This document shows, in pieces, positions 48,832 to 57,376 of a stretch of 64,000 nucleotides of DNA; the stretch's first letter is position 1; each line of letters begins with the position of its first letter. Location of the stretch: the NCBI RefSeq assembly GCF_902832845.1, contig NZ_CADFDB010000006.1, positions 1 through 64,000 on the forward strand, in the 5' to 3' direction. Source of the stretch: Burkholderia metallica (GTDB lineage: Bacteria; Pseudomonadota; Gammaproteobacteria; Burkholderiales; Burkholderiaceae). Both the position numbers and the translations under genes were made by a program. A model generated the notes under the pieces. The model saw nothing but the letters and a program-made list of their open reading frames with translations. It was not told the DNA's origin and ran no database searches.

Positions 48832-50286
48832 ATGAACGCCATTGCAGAACCGACGGCCGCCACCGACATCCGACGCGAAGCACTGCGAATCGACGGCGAG
48901 CGCATTCATCGCGACGCGGTGATCGAAGTGCGCAACCCGTACGACGGCGCGCTGGTCGGCACCGTGCCGAAGGCGACGCTGGACGACGTGCGGCGCGCAT
49001 TCGCCGCCGCGCGTGCGTACCGGCCGACGCTCACGCGCCACGATCGCGCGGCGATCCTGCGCCGCGCGGCCGACATCGTGCGTGCGCGCACCGCCGAGAT
49101 TGCCGCGCTGATCACCGCCGAGTCCGGCCTGTGCATCAAGGATTCGACGTACGAGGCCGGCCGCGTGGCCGACGTGCTGACGTTCGGCGCCGGCGAAGTG
49201 CTGAAGGACGACGGGCAGATCTTCTCGTGCGACCTGACCCCGCACGGCAAGAAGCGCCGCGTGTACACGCAGCGCGACCCGCTGCTCGGTGTGATTTCCG
49301 CGATCACGCCGTTCAACCATCCGATGAACCAGGTCGCGCACAAGATCGTGCCGTCGGTCGCGACCAACAACCGGATCGTCGTGAAGCCGTCGGAGAAGGT
49401 GCCGCTGTCGTGCTACCTGTTCGCGGACATCCTGTACGAAGCCGGCCTGCCGCCGCAGATGCTGCAGGTGGTGACCGGCGACCCGAAGGAAATCGCCGAC
49501 GAACTGATCACGAACCCGGCGATCGACCTGATCACGTTCACGGGCGGCGTGTCGATCGGCAAGTCGATCGCGTCGCGCATGGGCTACCGGCGCGCGGTGC
49601 TCGAACTCGGCGGCAACGATCCGATCATCGTGATGGAAGACGCCGATCTCGACGAAGCGAGCACGCTCGCGGTGTCGGGTTCGTACAAGAATTCGGGGCA
49701 GCGCTGCACCGCGATCAAGCGGATGCTCGTGCACGAGTCGGTAGCCGATCGCTTCACCGAGCTTGTGGTCGAGAAGACGCGCGCGTGGTCGTACGGCAAC
49801 CCGTCCGATCCGGCAGTGGACATGGGCACGGTGATCGACGAGGCGGCCGCGAAGTTCTGCGAACAGCAGGTGAACGATGCGATCGCGCGCGGCGCGCGGC
49901 TGCTGGTCGGCAACGTGCGCGACGGCGCGCTGTATGCGCCGACGGTGATCGACCGCGTGACGCCCGACATGCCGGTCGTGAAATACGAGACCTTCGGCCC
50001 GGTGTCGCCGATCATGCGCTTTCGCGACATCGACGACGCGATCCGGATGTCGAACAGCACCGATTATGCGCTGTCGTCGTCGGTCTGCACGAATCGCTTC
50101 GACCACATCACGCGCTTCATCACCGAGCTGGAAGTCGGCAGCGTGAACGTGCGCGAGGTGCCCGGCTACCGGCTCGAACTGACGCCGTTCGGCGGCGTGA
50201 AGGATTCGGGGCTCGGGTACAAGGAAGGCGTGCAGGAAGCGATGAAGAGCTTCACGAATACGAAGACGTATTCGCTGCCGTGGTAA
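48832..50286 (+). CDS. phnY: Phosphonoacetaldehyde dehydrogenase
   Basis: NAD-dependent aldehyde dehydrogenase that turns phosphonoacetaldehyde into phosphonoacetate. 484 residues. Conserved aldehyde dehydrogenase points: ITPFNHPMNQVAHKIVPSVA, ITFTGGVSIGK, VLELGGNDPIIVMEDADLD with the general-base Glu, and SGQRCTAIKRMLV with the catalytic Cys. The arginine-rich contact region NSGQRCTAIKR fits PhnY. It closes the PhnW-PhnY-PhnA pathway encoded by the two divergent operons. Confidence 0.92.
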   Translation: MNAIAEPTAATDIRREALRIDGERIHRDAVIEVRNPYDGALVGTVPKATLDDVRRAFAAARAYRPTLTRHDRAAILRRAADIVRARTAEIAALITAESGLCIKDSTYEAGRVADVLTFGAGEVLKDDGQIFSCDLTPHGKKRRVYTQRDPLLGVISAITPFNHPMNQVAHKIVPSVATNNRIVVKPSEKVPLSCYLFADILYEAGLPPQMLQVVTGDPKEIADELITNPAIDLITFTGGVSIGKSIASRMGYRRAVLELGGNDPIIVMEDADLDEASTLAVSGSYKNSGQRCTAIKRMLVHESVADRFTELVVEKTRAWSYGNPSDPAVDMGTVIDEAAAKFCEQQVNDAIARGARLLVGNVRDGALYAPTVIDRVTPDMPVVKYETFGPVSPIMRFRDIDDAIRMSNSTDYALSSSVCTNRFDHITRFITELEVGSVNVREVPGYRLELTPFGGVKDSGLGYKEGVQEAMKSFTNTKTYSLPW

Positions 50287-50300
50287 GTGGGGCATAAGCC

Positions 50301-50337
50301 GCGCGCACCGGTTTCTCGGCCGGTGCGCGCGTTATTC
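50301..50337 (+). terminator. Terminator after phnY
   Basis: GCGCGCACCGG (50301-50311) and CCGGTGCGCGC (50320-50330) form an 11-bp perfect stem, followed by the weak tail GTTATTC. Confidence 0.7.
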
Positions 50338-50465
50338 GATCGGCTCATATCGTTAGCCGATTTGCGTTTTTGCCGGGCCTCGACGCGTCGGTAGAATTCG
50401 CGGACCTCTCGAACGGCATGCACGTGCCGCGGGATCATTCCCTCCAATCATTCGGGGTCCGCACC

Positions 50466-51248
50466 ATGAAATTCCTTCGCTCCATCCTGGTCGTCGCAGC
50501 GCTGCAGGCCGTTGCGGTCACGAGCGCACTCGCCGCCGACGACCTGTCGCAGATCAAGTCGTCCGGCGTGTTCCGGGTCGGTACCGAAGGCACCTACGCG
50601 CCGTTCACGTATCACGACGAAACCGGCAAGCTGACGGGCTTCGACGTCGATATCGCCAGCGCGATCGCGCAGCGTCTCGGCGTGAAGCCGCAGTTCGTCG
50701 AAGGCAAGTGGGACGGGCTGATCGCGGGCCTCGACGTGAACCGCTACGACGCGGTCGTCAACGAAGTGTCGATCACCGATGCGCGCAAGGCGAAATACGA
50801 TTTCTCGACGCCGTACATCACGTCGCACGCGGTGCTGATCGTACGCGCGGACAACACGACGATCCGCTCGTTCGACGACCTCAAGGGCAAGAAATCCGCG
50901 AACACGTTGACCAGCAATTTCGGCAAGCTCGCGGCCGCGCACGGCGCGGACGTCGTGCCGGTGCAGGGCTTCAACGAATCGATCGACCTGCTGAGCTCGG
51001 GGCGCGTCGACGCGACGATCAACGATTCGCTGTCGTACCTCGATTTCCGCAAGCACAAGCCGGACGCGAAACTGAAGATCGCGGCGACCGACACGGGCGG
51101 CGCCGGCGACGCATCGGGCGTGCTGCTGCGCAAGGGCAGCCCCGCGCTGGTGGCCGCGATTGACAAGGCGCTCGCGGACATCAAGGCCGACGGCACGTAC
51201 GCGAAGATCTCGCAGAAGTATTTCGGCCGCGACGTGTCGCAGCCGTGA
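50466..51248 (+). CDS. Polar amino acid ABC transporter substrate-binding protein
   Basis: A 260-residue periplasmic binding protein of family 3. The signal peptide is about 23 residues (MKFLRSILVVAALQ to ALA-ADD). The signature GTEGTYAPFTYHDETGKLTGFDVDI and YDAVVNEVSITDARKAKYDFS are typical. Sequence style is close to cystine/glutamine binders such as FliY/TcyJ. It is the first of three genes, followed by permease and ATPase. Substrate inferred only by family. Confidence 0.92.
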   Translation: MKFLRSILVVAALQAVAVTSALAADDLSQIKSSGVFRVGTEGTYAPFTYHDETGKLTGFDVDIASAIAQRLGVKPQFVEGKWDGLIAGLDVNRYDAVVNEVSITDARKAKYDFSTPYITSHAVLIVRADNTTIRSFDDLKGKKSANTLTSNFGKLAAAHGADVVPVQGFNESIDLLSSGRVDATINDSLSYLDFRKHKPDAKLKIAATDTGGAGDASGVLLRKGSPALVAAIDKALADIKADGTYAKISQKYFGRDVSQP

Positions 51249-51262
51249 CGCGAGGCTGAACG

Positions 51263-51943
51263 ATGCCGGCCTGGCTTCACCTGATGGCGGAATCGCTGCG
51301 GCCCCTGCTCGTCGCGGGGCTCGTGTTCACGGTACCGCTCACGCTTGCGTCGTTCGCGATCGGCCTGCTGCTCGCCTTCGGCGCGGCGCTCGTGCGGCTG
51401 TTCGGGCCGCGCTGTGCGCAGGCCGTCGTGCGTGGCTATATCTGGCTGTTTCGCGGCTCGCCGCTGCTCGTGCAGCTGTTCGTGATTTTCTACGGCCTGC
51501 CGAGCGTCGGCATCGTGCTCGATCCGCTGACGGCCGCCGTGATCGGCTTCTCGCTGAACGTCGGCGCGTACAACGCCGAGGTGATCCGCGGCGTGATCGA
51601 ATCGATCCCGAAGGGGCAGTGGGAAGCCGCATACTCGATGGCGATGACGCGCGCGCAGGCGCTGCGCCGCGCGATCCTGCCGCAAGCCGCGCGCGTTGCG
51701 CTGCCGGCCCTGTCGAATTCGTTCATTTCGCTCGTGAAGGACACGTCGCTCGCGGCCGTGCTGACCGTACCGGAAATCTTCCAGGCCGCGCAGCGGATCG
51801 CGGCCGTGACCTACGAGCCGATGATTCTCTATACGGAAGCCGCGCTGATCTATCTGCTGCTCAGCTCGGTGCTGTCCACGCTGCAGCGTCGCCTCGAAGC
51901 CCGTTTCGGCCGTCACGCGATGTTCCAGGCGGAGTGGCGATGA
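51263..51943 (+). CDS. Amino acid ABC transporter permease
   Basis: A 226-residue inner-membrane permease of the HisM/TcyL type with about five helices. Markers are FRGSPLLVQLFVIFYGLP, NVGAYNAEVIRGVIESIPKGQ and the ATPase-contact loop GQWEAAYSMAMTRAQALRR. It starts 14 nt after the binding-protein gene and overlaps the ATPase gene by 4 nt (ATGA). Confidence 0.93.
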   Translation: MPAWLHLMAESLRPLLVAGLVFTVPLTLASFAIGLLLAFGAALVRLFGPRCAQAVVRGYIWLFRGSPLLVQLFVIFYGLPSVGIVLDPLTAAVIGFSLNVGAYNAEVIRGVIESIPKGQWEAAYSMAMTRAQALRRAILPQAARVALPALSNSFISLVKDTSLAAVLTVPEIFQAAQRIAAVTYEPMILYTEAALIYLLLSSVLSTLQRRLEARFGRHAMFQAEWR

Positions 51944-52698
51944 TCCGGCTCGAACGCATCGACAAGTCGTTCGGCGCGCAGCGTGTATTGCACGGGATCG
52001 ACCTCGCGTTGCAGCCCGGCAGCGTGACCGCGCTGATCGGGCCGTCCGGCAGCGGCAAGAGCACGCTGCTGCGCTGCGTGAACCTGCTCGAAGTGCCCGA
52101 GGCGGGCTCGCTGACGGTCGGCGACACGCGTATCGATTTCTCGCCGGCGCACCGGCCGCCGCGCGACGCGGTGTTCGCGGTGCGGCGCCAGACCGGTATG
52201 GTGTTCCAGAATTTTCAGCTGTTTCCGCACCTGAGCGTCGTGCAGAACGTGATGGAAGGGCTCGTCACCGTGCAGCGCTGGCCGCGCGAACGGGCGCGCG
52301 AACGCGCGCTCGCGCTGCTCGAGAAGGTCGGCATCGCGGACAAGGCCGACGCGTGGCCGGGCACGCTGTCGGGCGGCCAGCAGCAACGCGTCGCGATCGC
52401 GCGTGCGCTCGCGCCGTCGCCGCAGGTGCTGCTGTGCGACGAGCCGACGTCGGCGCTCGATCCGGAGCTCTCCGTCGAGGTCGTCGAAGTGCTGCGCCAG
52501 CTCGCGCGCGAAGGCACGACGATGCTGATGGCGACGCACGACCTGCGCCTCGCCGCGTCGATCGCGCACGACGCGGTGTTTCTCGCGCAGGGGCGCGTGG
52601 TCGAGGCCGGTGCGTCGCGCGACCTGTTCGGCGACCCGCGCGATCCGCGCACCGCGAAGTTCATCTCGACGCTCGCGCAGCGCGTGCCGGTGTTCTGA
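51940..52698 (+). CDS. Amino acid ABC transporter ATP-binding protein
   Basis: A 252-residue ATPase of the polar amino acid uptake group. Walker A GPSGSGKSTLLRC, Q-loop MVFQNFQLFPH, signature LSGGQQQRVAIARAL, Walker B VLLCDEPTSALD and switch ATHDL are intact. ATGA overlap with the permease gene shows translational coupling. Confidence 0.95.
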   Translation: MIRLERIDKSFGAQRVLHGIDLALQPGSVTALIGPSGSGKSTLLRCVNLLEVPEAGSLTVGDTRIDFSPAHRPPRDAVFAVRRQTGMVFQNFQLFPHLSVVQNVMEGLVTVQRWPRERARERALALLEKVGIADKADAWPGTLSGGQQQRVAIARALAPSPQVLLCDEPTSALDPELSVEVVEVLRQLAREGTTMLMATHDLRLAASIAHDAVFLAQGRVVEAGASRDLFGDPRDPRTAKFISTLAQRVPVF

Positions 52699-52721
52699 CG
52701 CGGCATGCGGTACGGCGGCCG

Positions 52722-53537
52722 TCAGCCTTGCCCTGCCCCGTCGAGCACTGCCGCGACGATCGCCTCCGGCGCATCTTCCTGCACCAGATGGCCCGCGCGC
52801 GGCACCCGGATCAACCGGCCGTTCGCGATGCGATCGGCCAGCGCCTGCCCCTGTTCGAGCGGAATCCACGCGTCGTCCTCGCCCCACACGATGCGCACCG
52901 GAAAGTCCGGCGGCGCGTAACGGGCCTCGGCTTCCTCGATGTAGCGCTGGCGCATCTGCGCGATCTGGCGATAGAACGCTGCCTGACCGGCCGGCGTGAG
53001 CCACGGTGCGCGGTAGATCGACAGCGCGTCGTCGCTCAGCGGCCGGGCGACCGCATTGCCGAGATAGGCCGACACGAGCGCGTGATGCGCATACGCGGGC
53101 AATCCGGTGAATGCGGCTTCGTGCTGCGCGACGTGGCGCACGAACGGCGAACCCTGCGGCGCGATCGCGACCGGATTCACGAGCGTGAGGTCCGCATACG
53201 CGATGCCGTCGAGGAAGTGCGCGCGCAGCACGGTCGCGCCGCCGTAGTCGTGCGCGAGCACGCGCGGACGCGAAATGCGCCATGCGTCGAGCAGCGCGCC
53301 GAACAGTCCGTTCTGGCGGCCGAGCGACACGTCGGCGTCGGGCATGTCGGATTGACCGTAGCCGAGCAGGTCATAGAAGAACACACGATGACGCCGCGCA
53401 AGCCACGGTGCGATCCGGCGCCACACCTGCGACGAGAACGGCGTGCCGTGCACGAGCACGAGCGGGGGGCCTTCGCCGATCGTGCCCCACGCGATCCGGT
53501 GACCTTCGAAAATGAAGCGGTTGGCGAGTTCGAGCAT
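52722..53537 (-). CDS. Alpha/beta hydrolase with Asp nucleophile (dehalogenase/epoxide hydrolase-like)
   Basis: A 271-residue alpha/beta hydrolase. The oxyanion strand is LVLVHGTPFSSQVW; the nucleophile elbow reads AHDYGG, with Asp where esterases have Ser. This is the pattern of haloalkane dehalogenases and epoxide hydrolases. The acid is probably in WGEDDAWIP and the base is the His in RAGHLVQEDAP. The substrate is unknown. It is divergent from the CGNR regulator, with a 27-bp palindrome between the two, so that regulator probably controls it. Confidence 0.88.
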   Translation of the reverse strand: MLELANRFIFEGHRIAWGTIGEGPPLVLVHGTPFSSQVWRRIAPWLARRHRVFFYDLLGYGQSDMPDADVSLGRQNGLFGALLDAWRISRPRVLAHDYGGATVLRAHFLDGIAYADLTLVNPVAIAPQGSPFVRHVAQHEAAFTGLPAYAHHALVSAYLGNAVARPLSDDALSIYRAPWLTPAGQAAFYRQIAQMRQRYIEEAEARYAPPDFPVRIVWGEDDAWIPLEQGQALADRIANGRLIRVPRAGHLVQEDAPEAIVAAVLDGAGQG

Positions 53538-53551
53538 CGGTATCTCCGTGC

Positions 53552-53578
53552 TAACCTGTTTTGGTTGTTAACAGGTTA
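53552..53578. promoter_or_regulatory. 27-bp palindromic operator between hydrolase and CGNR regulator
   Basis: TAACCTGTT (53552-53560), a 9-bp spacer and AACAGGTTA (53570-53578) form a perfect inverted repeat in the 81-bp gap between divergent genes. It lies 15 bp from the hydrolase start and 41 bp from the regulator start, a good place for repression of both. Confidence 0.65.
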
Positions 53579-53618
53579 CGCCGGATTTCCCGGGATTGAA
53601 ACCTATAGGTGGAAATAA

Positions 53619-54233
53619 ATGGTTACTCGACACGCGCCCGTGCCACCTGCGCACGAATGGACGGCAGCCGATTTCGTCGGCGGCCATCCTGCGCTCGACT
53701 TCCTCAACACGGTGGCCGACACGGGCAAGACGCGCGATGCGGACAAGCTCGTCGACTGGCCGCACGTGCATGCATGGGCGGAACGAGCGGGGCTGCTGGC
53801 GCCGGCCGATCTGGCGCGGCTGCTGCGTCACGCGCGGCAGGACGACGCCGATGCGCTGGCGGCGCTGCACGATTTTCGCGAGGACGCTTACACCGCGGTC
53901 GCGTACCTGACGGCCGGAGGCGGCGGCACGGCCGGCGCGCGCGCGGCGCAGCGGCTTGCCGCTGCGATTCGCGACGCGATCGGGCGCAGCGCGTTCGATG
54001 CGGTCGACGGCCGCTTCGCGTGGCGGCCCGATGCGCGCGCCGCGTCGCGCTGGGTCGATGCGGCCGCACTCGGCTTCGAGCAACTGCTGCGCAGCGACGA
54101 TTTCGCGCGCGTGCGGCAGTGCGGCCGGTGCACGTGGTTCTTCGTCGATCGCGGCCGCGGCGTCGGGCGGCGCTGGTGCGACATGCGCACGTGCGGAAAT
54201 CGCGCGAAGGTAGAGGCGTTCAGGGAGCGGTGA
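53619..54233 (+). CDS. CGNR zinc-finger regulator with ABATE domain
   Basis: A 204-residue regulator. The N-terminal ABATE-type domain begins FVGGHPALDFLNTVAD and binds an unknown ligand. The C-terminal CGNR zinc finger has RQCGRCTWFFVDRGRG, then RRWCDMRTCGNRAKV with four cysteines (C-x2-C and C-x4-C). Such proteins regulate neighbouring enzyme genes. The divergent alpha/beta hydrolase and the palindrome between them make it a local regulator. Confidence 0.9.
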   Translation: MVTRHAPVPPAHEWTAADFVGGHPALDFLNTVADTGKTRDADKLVDWPHVHAWAERAGLLAPADLARLLRHARQDDADALAALHDFREDAYTAVAYLTAGGGGTAGARAAQRLAAAIRDAIGRSAFDAVDGRFAWRPDARAASRWVDAAALGFEQLLRSDDFARVRQCGRCTWFFVDRGRGVGRRWCDMRTCGNRAKVEAFRER

Positions 54234-54249
54234 CGCGCGCGTCGTCGAG

Positions 54250-55164
54250 TCAGTGGGCGGCTTCGTGCGGCGGGGGTTCCGGCCACAGCGTCGCGGCGAT
54301 GAACAGCCCGGCCGCGAGGAACGGCGCGCCGATCGCGAACAGGATGGCCGTGAGGCTCCAGTGATCCCAGAAGCGGTCGACGACTGCGCGCTCCGGTGTG
54401 ACGGGGTCGTACAGCACGTTGACCGCGTCGCCTTCGCGCAGGCCCGGATGCGACGACGCCGAGCCCTGGGCGAACGTGACCTGGCGTCCGCTGTCGGTCG
54501 TGAAGGCGACGATCGCCGAATACGGCGACGTGCGCGAGCGGGACGTGCGCGCGGTTTGGGCGATCTCGACGACATGGCCGGTCGAGCGCGCGTAGTGATG
54601 GACGATCTGCCACTGACGCAGGCCGGCCGCGCCGGCGCCGGCGACGAAGCCCGTGCCGATCGCGATCGGAATCAGCACGATCGCGATGTCCCAGCGGCCG
54701 CGCGCGCGCTTGCGGGCGGGGTGGGCGGGGTGGGCCGGCGGCGGCGCGGATGCGCGGCGGCGGCGCGCGCTGCCGATCAGGAGGCCGCCGATCGAGAACG
54801 CGACGATCGCGAACAGCGCCGACACGGCGGCCGGCAGCCAGCGCTGCGCGAAATCGTCGATCAGCGCGGGGCGTTCGGGGTGACGGGGGTCGAGCCATAT
54901 CTCGACGTTCTCGCCGATGTCGTAGGCGGGGACGGGCGAGGCGGTATTGCCGGCGACTTCGCGGCGCTGGCCGTCGTTCGCGAGATACGCGACGATCGGC
55001 CGATACGCGCGCAGCGCGTCGCTGTCCTGCACGATGCGTACGACCGTGCCCGGCGTACGGACCAGCTGACCGGTCGCCTGGCTGGCCGTGACGGCGAGCA
55101 TGCCGGCCAGCACGAGCAACACGACGCCCAGCACCATCGCGACGAGCGCGTCCTTACCCGGCAT
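54250..55164 (-). CDS. DUF3592 membrane protein with duplicated domain
   Basis: An inner-membrane protein of 304 residues from the ATG at 55164; the frame is open to an ATG at 55308 (352 residues), and neither has a strong ribosome site. Two DUF3592 units are seen, each a helix followed by a beta domain with P-x-V-x-Y/F and a G-E/D-x-V-x-V/I-x-Y/L-D-P motif: IGENVEIWLDPRHPE and LREGDAVNVLYDPVTPE. Four membrane helices alternate with the beta domains. Function of the family is unknown. Confidence 0.78.
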   Translation of the reverse strand: MPGKDALVAMVLGVVLLVLAGMLAVTASQATGQLVRTPGTVVRIVQDSDALRAYRPIVAYLANDGQRREVAGNTASPVPAYDIGENVEIWLDPRHPERPALIDDFAQRWLPAAVSALFAIVAFSIGGLLIGSARRRRASAPPPAHPAHPARKRARGRWDIAIVLIPIAIGTGFVAGAGAAGLRQWQIVHHYARSTGHVVEIAQTARTSRSRTSPYSAIVAFTTDSGRQVTFAQGSASSHPGLREGDAVNVLYDPVTPERAVVDRFWDHWSLTAILFAIGAPFLAAGLFIAATLWPEPPPHEAAH

Positions 55165-55308
55165 GGCCTGAGCCAGTTCGTGCGTCGCACGGCGGATGTC
55201 GGCGTGATCGGGGGAGCGGCTCGTCGCGACGGACTGGCCGATGCCGGCGCGACCTGGCTCTCCGAACGGTCGCGTCTCGATTACATGCTTCCATGTCTGA
55301 CGTCCCAT

Positions 55309-55739
55309 GTTCTCTCAGTGCCGGCGGGCAAGCGGCAGTGCCTGCGCCGGTCGTGTGATATTTGTCGGACGATTCTAGCGGAAACCGTGCGCAACATGCG
55401 CGTTGTGGCGCGTGGCGACAGGATCTGCGCCGCGAGGGTGGTGTGGGGTAACGAGAAGGCCGGTCGGTTTTCGCCGGCTGGCCTTTGGGATGCGTGATGG
55501 GTTTGGGGCTGGATAGGGAAGGGCGGTTCCCGAGGAATCGCTTCGTGTGAATGTTCAGCAGCGACTGGTAGAGCAATGGCGATGTATTGTCGGCAATCGC
55601 GGTGGAACTGCCGAATGGGACGCGGTGAGGGAGGTGGCCGGAAAGATCGGGGCGGGAGCGTCGCGTGACGCCGTGCGCTGATGGAGGCGCCGCCTACAGA
55701 GCCCTGCCGACGCAATCGACCGGAACGAAAGACTCCGGA
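55309..55739. other. Gene-free stretch before tRNA-Lys
   Basis: About 430 bp without a supported gene. Open frames here lack ribosome sites and family features. The stretch 55490-55640 is less GC-rich than the surroundings. Nothing else is seen. Confidence 0.45.
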
Positions 55740-55777
55740 CAAAGGAAAAAGCCCGGTCAGCTTTCGCTGACCGGGCT
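55740..55777 (-). terminator. Terminator of tRNA-Lys
   Basis: On the minus strand AGCCCGGTCAGC and GCTGACCGGGCT (55777-55750) form a perfect 12-bp stem with loop GAAA, followed by TTTTTCCTTT. Confidence 0.92.
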
Positions 55778-55787
55778 TCGAAATTCC

Positions 55788-55863
55788 TGGTGGGGCGTGA
55801 GTGACTCGAACACTCGACCTACGGATTAAGAGTCCGCTGCTCTACCAACTGAGCTAACGCCCC
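55788..55863 (-). tRNA. tRNA-Lys (anticodon CUU)
   Basis: On the minus strand a 76-nt cloverleaf begins GGGGCGTTAGCTCAGTTGGT, has the D-arm AGCTCAGTTGGTAGAGC, an anticodon loop CTCTTAA (anticodon CTT), the T-arm with GTTCGAGTC and ends ACGCCCC-A-CCA with encoded CCA. The seven acceptor pairs are perfect. It reads the Lys codon AAG. Confidence 0.97.
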
Positions 55864-56052
55864 CAACAGAAGAAAGATTATGCACGGGTATTTCGACCTT
55901 GGCAAGCCTTTTCTGCGAATTTCGTCGAAATATTTCGACGCGACAACGGCGGCTGTCGGCAGGATGACGAGCGATCGCAGTTGGCCCGCTCCCGGTATGA
56001 TGACGTCCAACTGTTGCGCGGCGGTCGCGCAACGTTTTCTGGACATTCGAAG

Positions 56053-56457
56053 ATGGACGAAAACGCAGTCCGCGAATTGCTGGATCGCCTGCTGGCCCCG
56101 TGGGTCCGCTCGCTGGGTCTGGTCCCCGTGTCGATCGGCGACGACAGCGTCACGCTGCGCCTGCCGTTTTCCGGCGAGTTCCGCCATTCGGGCGGCATCA
56201 TCTGCGGGCAGGTGTTCACGGCGGCCGCCGATACCGCGATGGTGGTCGCGATCTCGGCCGCGCTCGGCGAATTCCGGCCGATGACGACGGTATCGCTGAA
56301 CACGAACTTCATGCGCCCCGTGCGCAAGGGCGACGTGCTCGTCACCGCGCGCGTGCTGCGGATGGGGCGCAACCTCGTGTTCGGCGAAGTCGAGCTGTTC
56401 GACGAGGACGGCAAGATGGCCGTCCACGCGACGTCGACCTACGCGCTCGTCAGCTGA
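56053..56457 (+). CDS. PaaI-type hotdog-fold thioesterase
   Basis: A 134-residue acyl-CoA thioesterase-like protein. The hotdog pattern is visible: FRHSGGIICGQVFTAAADTA (with the usual H-x-G-x-hydrophobic-x-G/D) and TTVSLNTNFMRPVRKGDVL, then VFGEVELFDEDGKMAVHAT. The ATG at 56053 has AGA-type weak spacing, but fits the family start. It is followed after 8 nt by the patatin gene, so they may share lipid or acyl-CoA metabolism. Confidence 0.88.
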   Translation: MDENAVRELLDRLLAPWVRSLGLVPVSIGDDSVTLRLPFSGEFRHSGGIICGQVFTAAADTAMVVAISAALGEFRPMTTVSLNTNFMRPVRKGDVLVTARVLRMGRNLVFGEVELFDEDGKMAVHATSTYALVS

Positions 56458-56465
56458 GCAGCGCG

Positions 56466-57332
56466 ATGTTCGACCAGATCGTCTTCGCGGGCGGCGGCAA
56501 CCGCTGCTGGTGGCAGGCCGGCTTCTGGGACGTCGCGCAGCCGGCCCTCGACCTGCGCCCGCGCGTGATCACCGGCATCTCGGCCGGCGCGGCGACTGCC
56601 TGCATGTTGTATACACGCGATGCCGCATGGGTGATGCGCTATTACGAAGAGGCGCTGCGCCACAACCGCAAGAACGCGTACTGGGGCAACCTGTTCGGCC
56701 GCGAGCCCGTGTTTCCGCACTACCGGATCTACCGTCAGGCGCTGCTCGACATCTACGGCGAGCCGTTCGCGAAGCTCGCGACGGCGCCGGAGATCCGCAT
56801 CGGCGTGTCGCACGTGCCGCGCTGGCTCGGCGCGCGCAGCGCGGTCGCGGCCGGCCTCGTCGCGTACAACATCGAGAAGTACGTGCGCAAGACGCTGCAT
56901 CCGACGCTCGGGCGCACGCTCGGTTTCCGGCCCGAATTCGTGCGGGCGCAGGCCTGCACGCAAGTCGACGAACTCGCCGACCTGATCCTGCAGTCGTCGT
57001 GCACGCCGCCGTTCACGCCGGTATTGCGGCGCGGCGGTCGGCCGGTGCTTGACGGCGGAATGGTCGACAACGTGCCGGTCGACGCGCTCGACCCGACGCC
57101 CGGCGACGTTCTGGTGCTGGTCACGCGGCTGTATCCGCGCCCGCAGATGTTCACGGTCGCGCATGGCGAGCAGCGGCGGCTGTACGTGCAGCCGTCGAGC
57201 AAGGTGCCGATTTCGAGCTGGGATTACACGAGCCCGTCGCAGATGCGGCATGCATACGATCTCGGGCGGCGCGACGGCGAGCATTTCCTCACGCGCGTCG
57301 GCGCGATGACGGGCAGCCGCGTGGCCGCCTGA
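56466..57332 (+). CDS. Patatin-like phospholipase
   Basis: A 288-residue lipid acyl hydrolase of the patatin family. The glycine-rich oxyanion loop is FAGGGNRCWWQAGFW, the nucleophile elbow is GISAG (Ser about 40), and the dyad Asp lies in VLDGGMVDNVPVDAL. There is no signal peptide, so it works in the cytoplasm or is exported by other means. It forms an apparent two-gene operon with the thioesterase. Confidence 0.9.
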   Translation: MFDQIVFAGGGNRCWWQAGFWDVAQPALDLRPRVITGISAGAATACMLYTRDAAWVMRYYEEALRHNRKNAYWGNLFGREPVFPHYRIYRQALLDIYGEPFAKLATAPEIRIGVSHVPRWLGARSAVAAGLVAYNIEKYVRKTLHPTLGRTLGFRPEFVRAQACTQVDELADLILQSSCTPPFTPVLRRGGRPVLDGGMVDNVPVDALDPTPGDVLVLVTRLYPRPQMFTVAHGEQRRLYVQPSSKVPISSWDYTSPSQMRHAYDLGRRDGEHFLTRVGAMTGSRVAA

Positions 57333-57376
57333 AGACGGGAGTCGGGAAGCGGGGCCGCGCGCGCGGCCCGCAGCGC

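Noticed and set aside
55788-55863. tRNA-Lys as the attachment site of an island
   Set aside because: No integrase and no repeat of the tRNA 3' end were found nearby; both flanks look like core genome.
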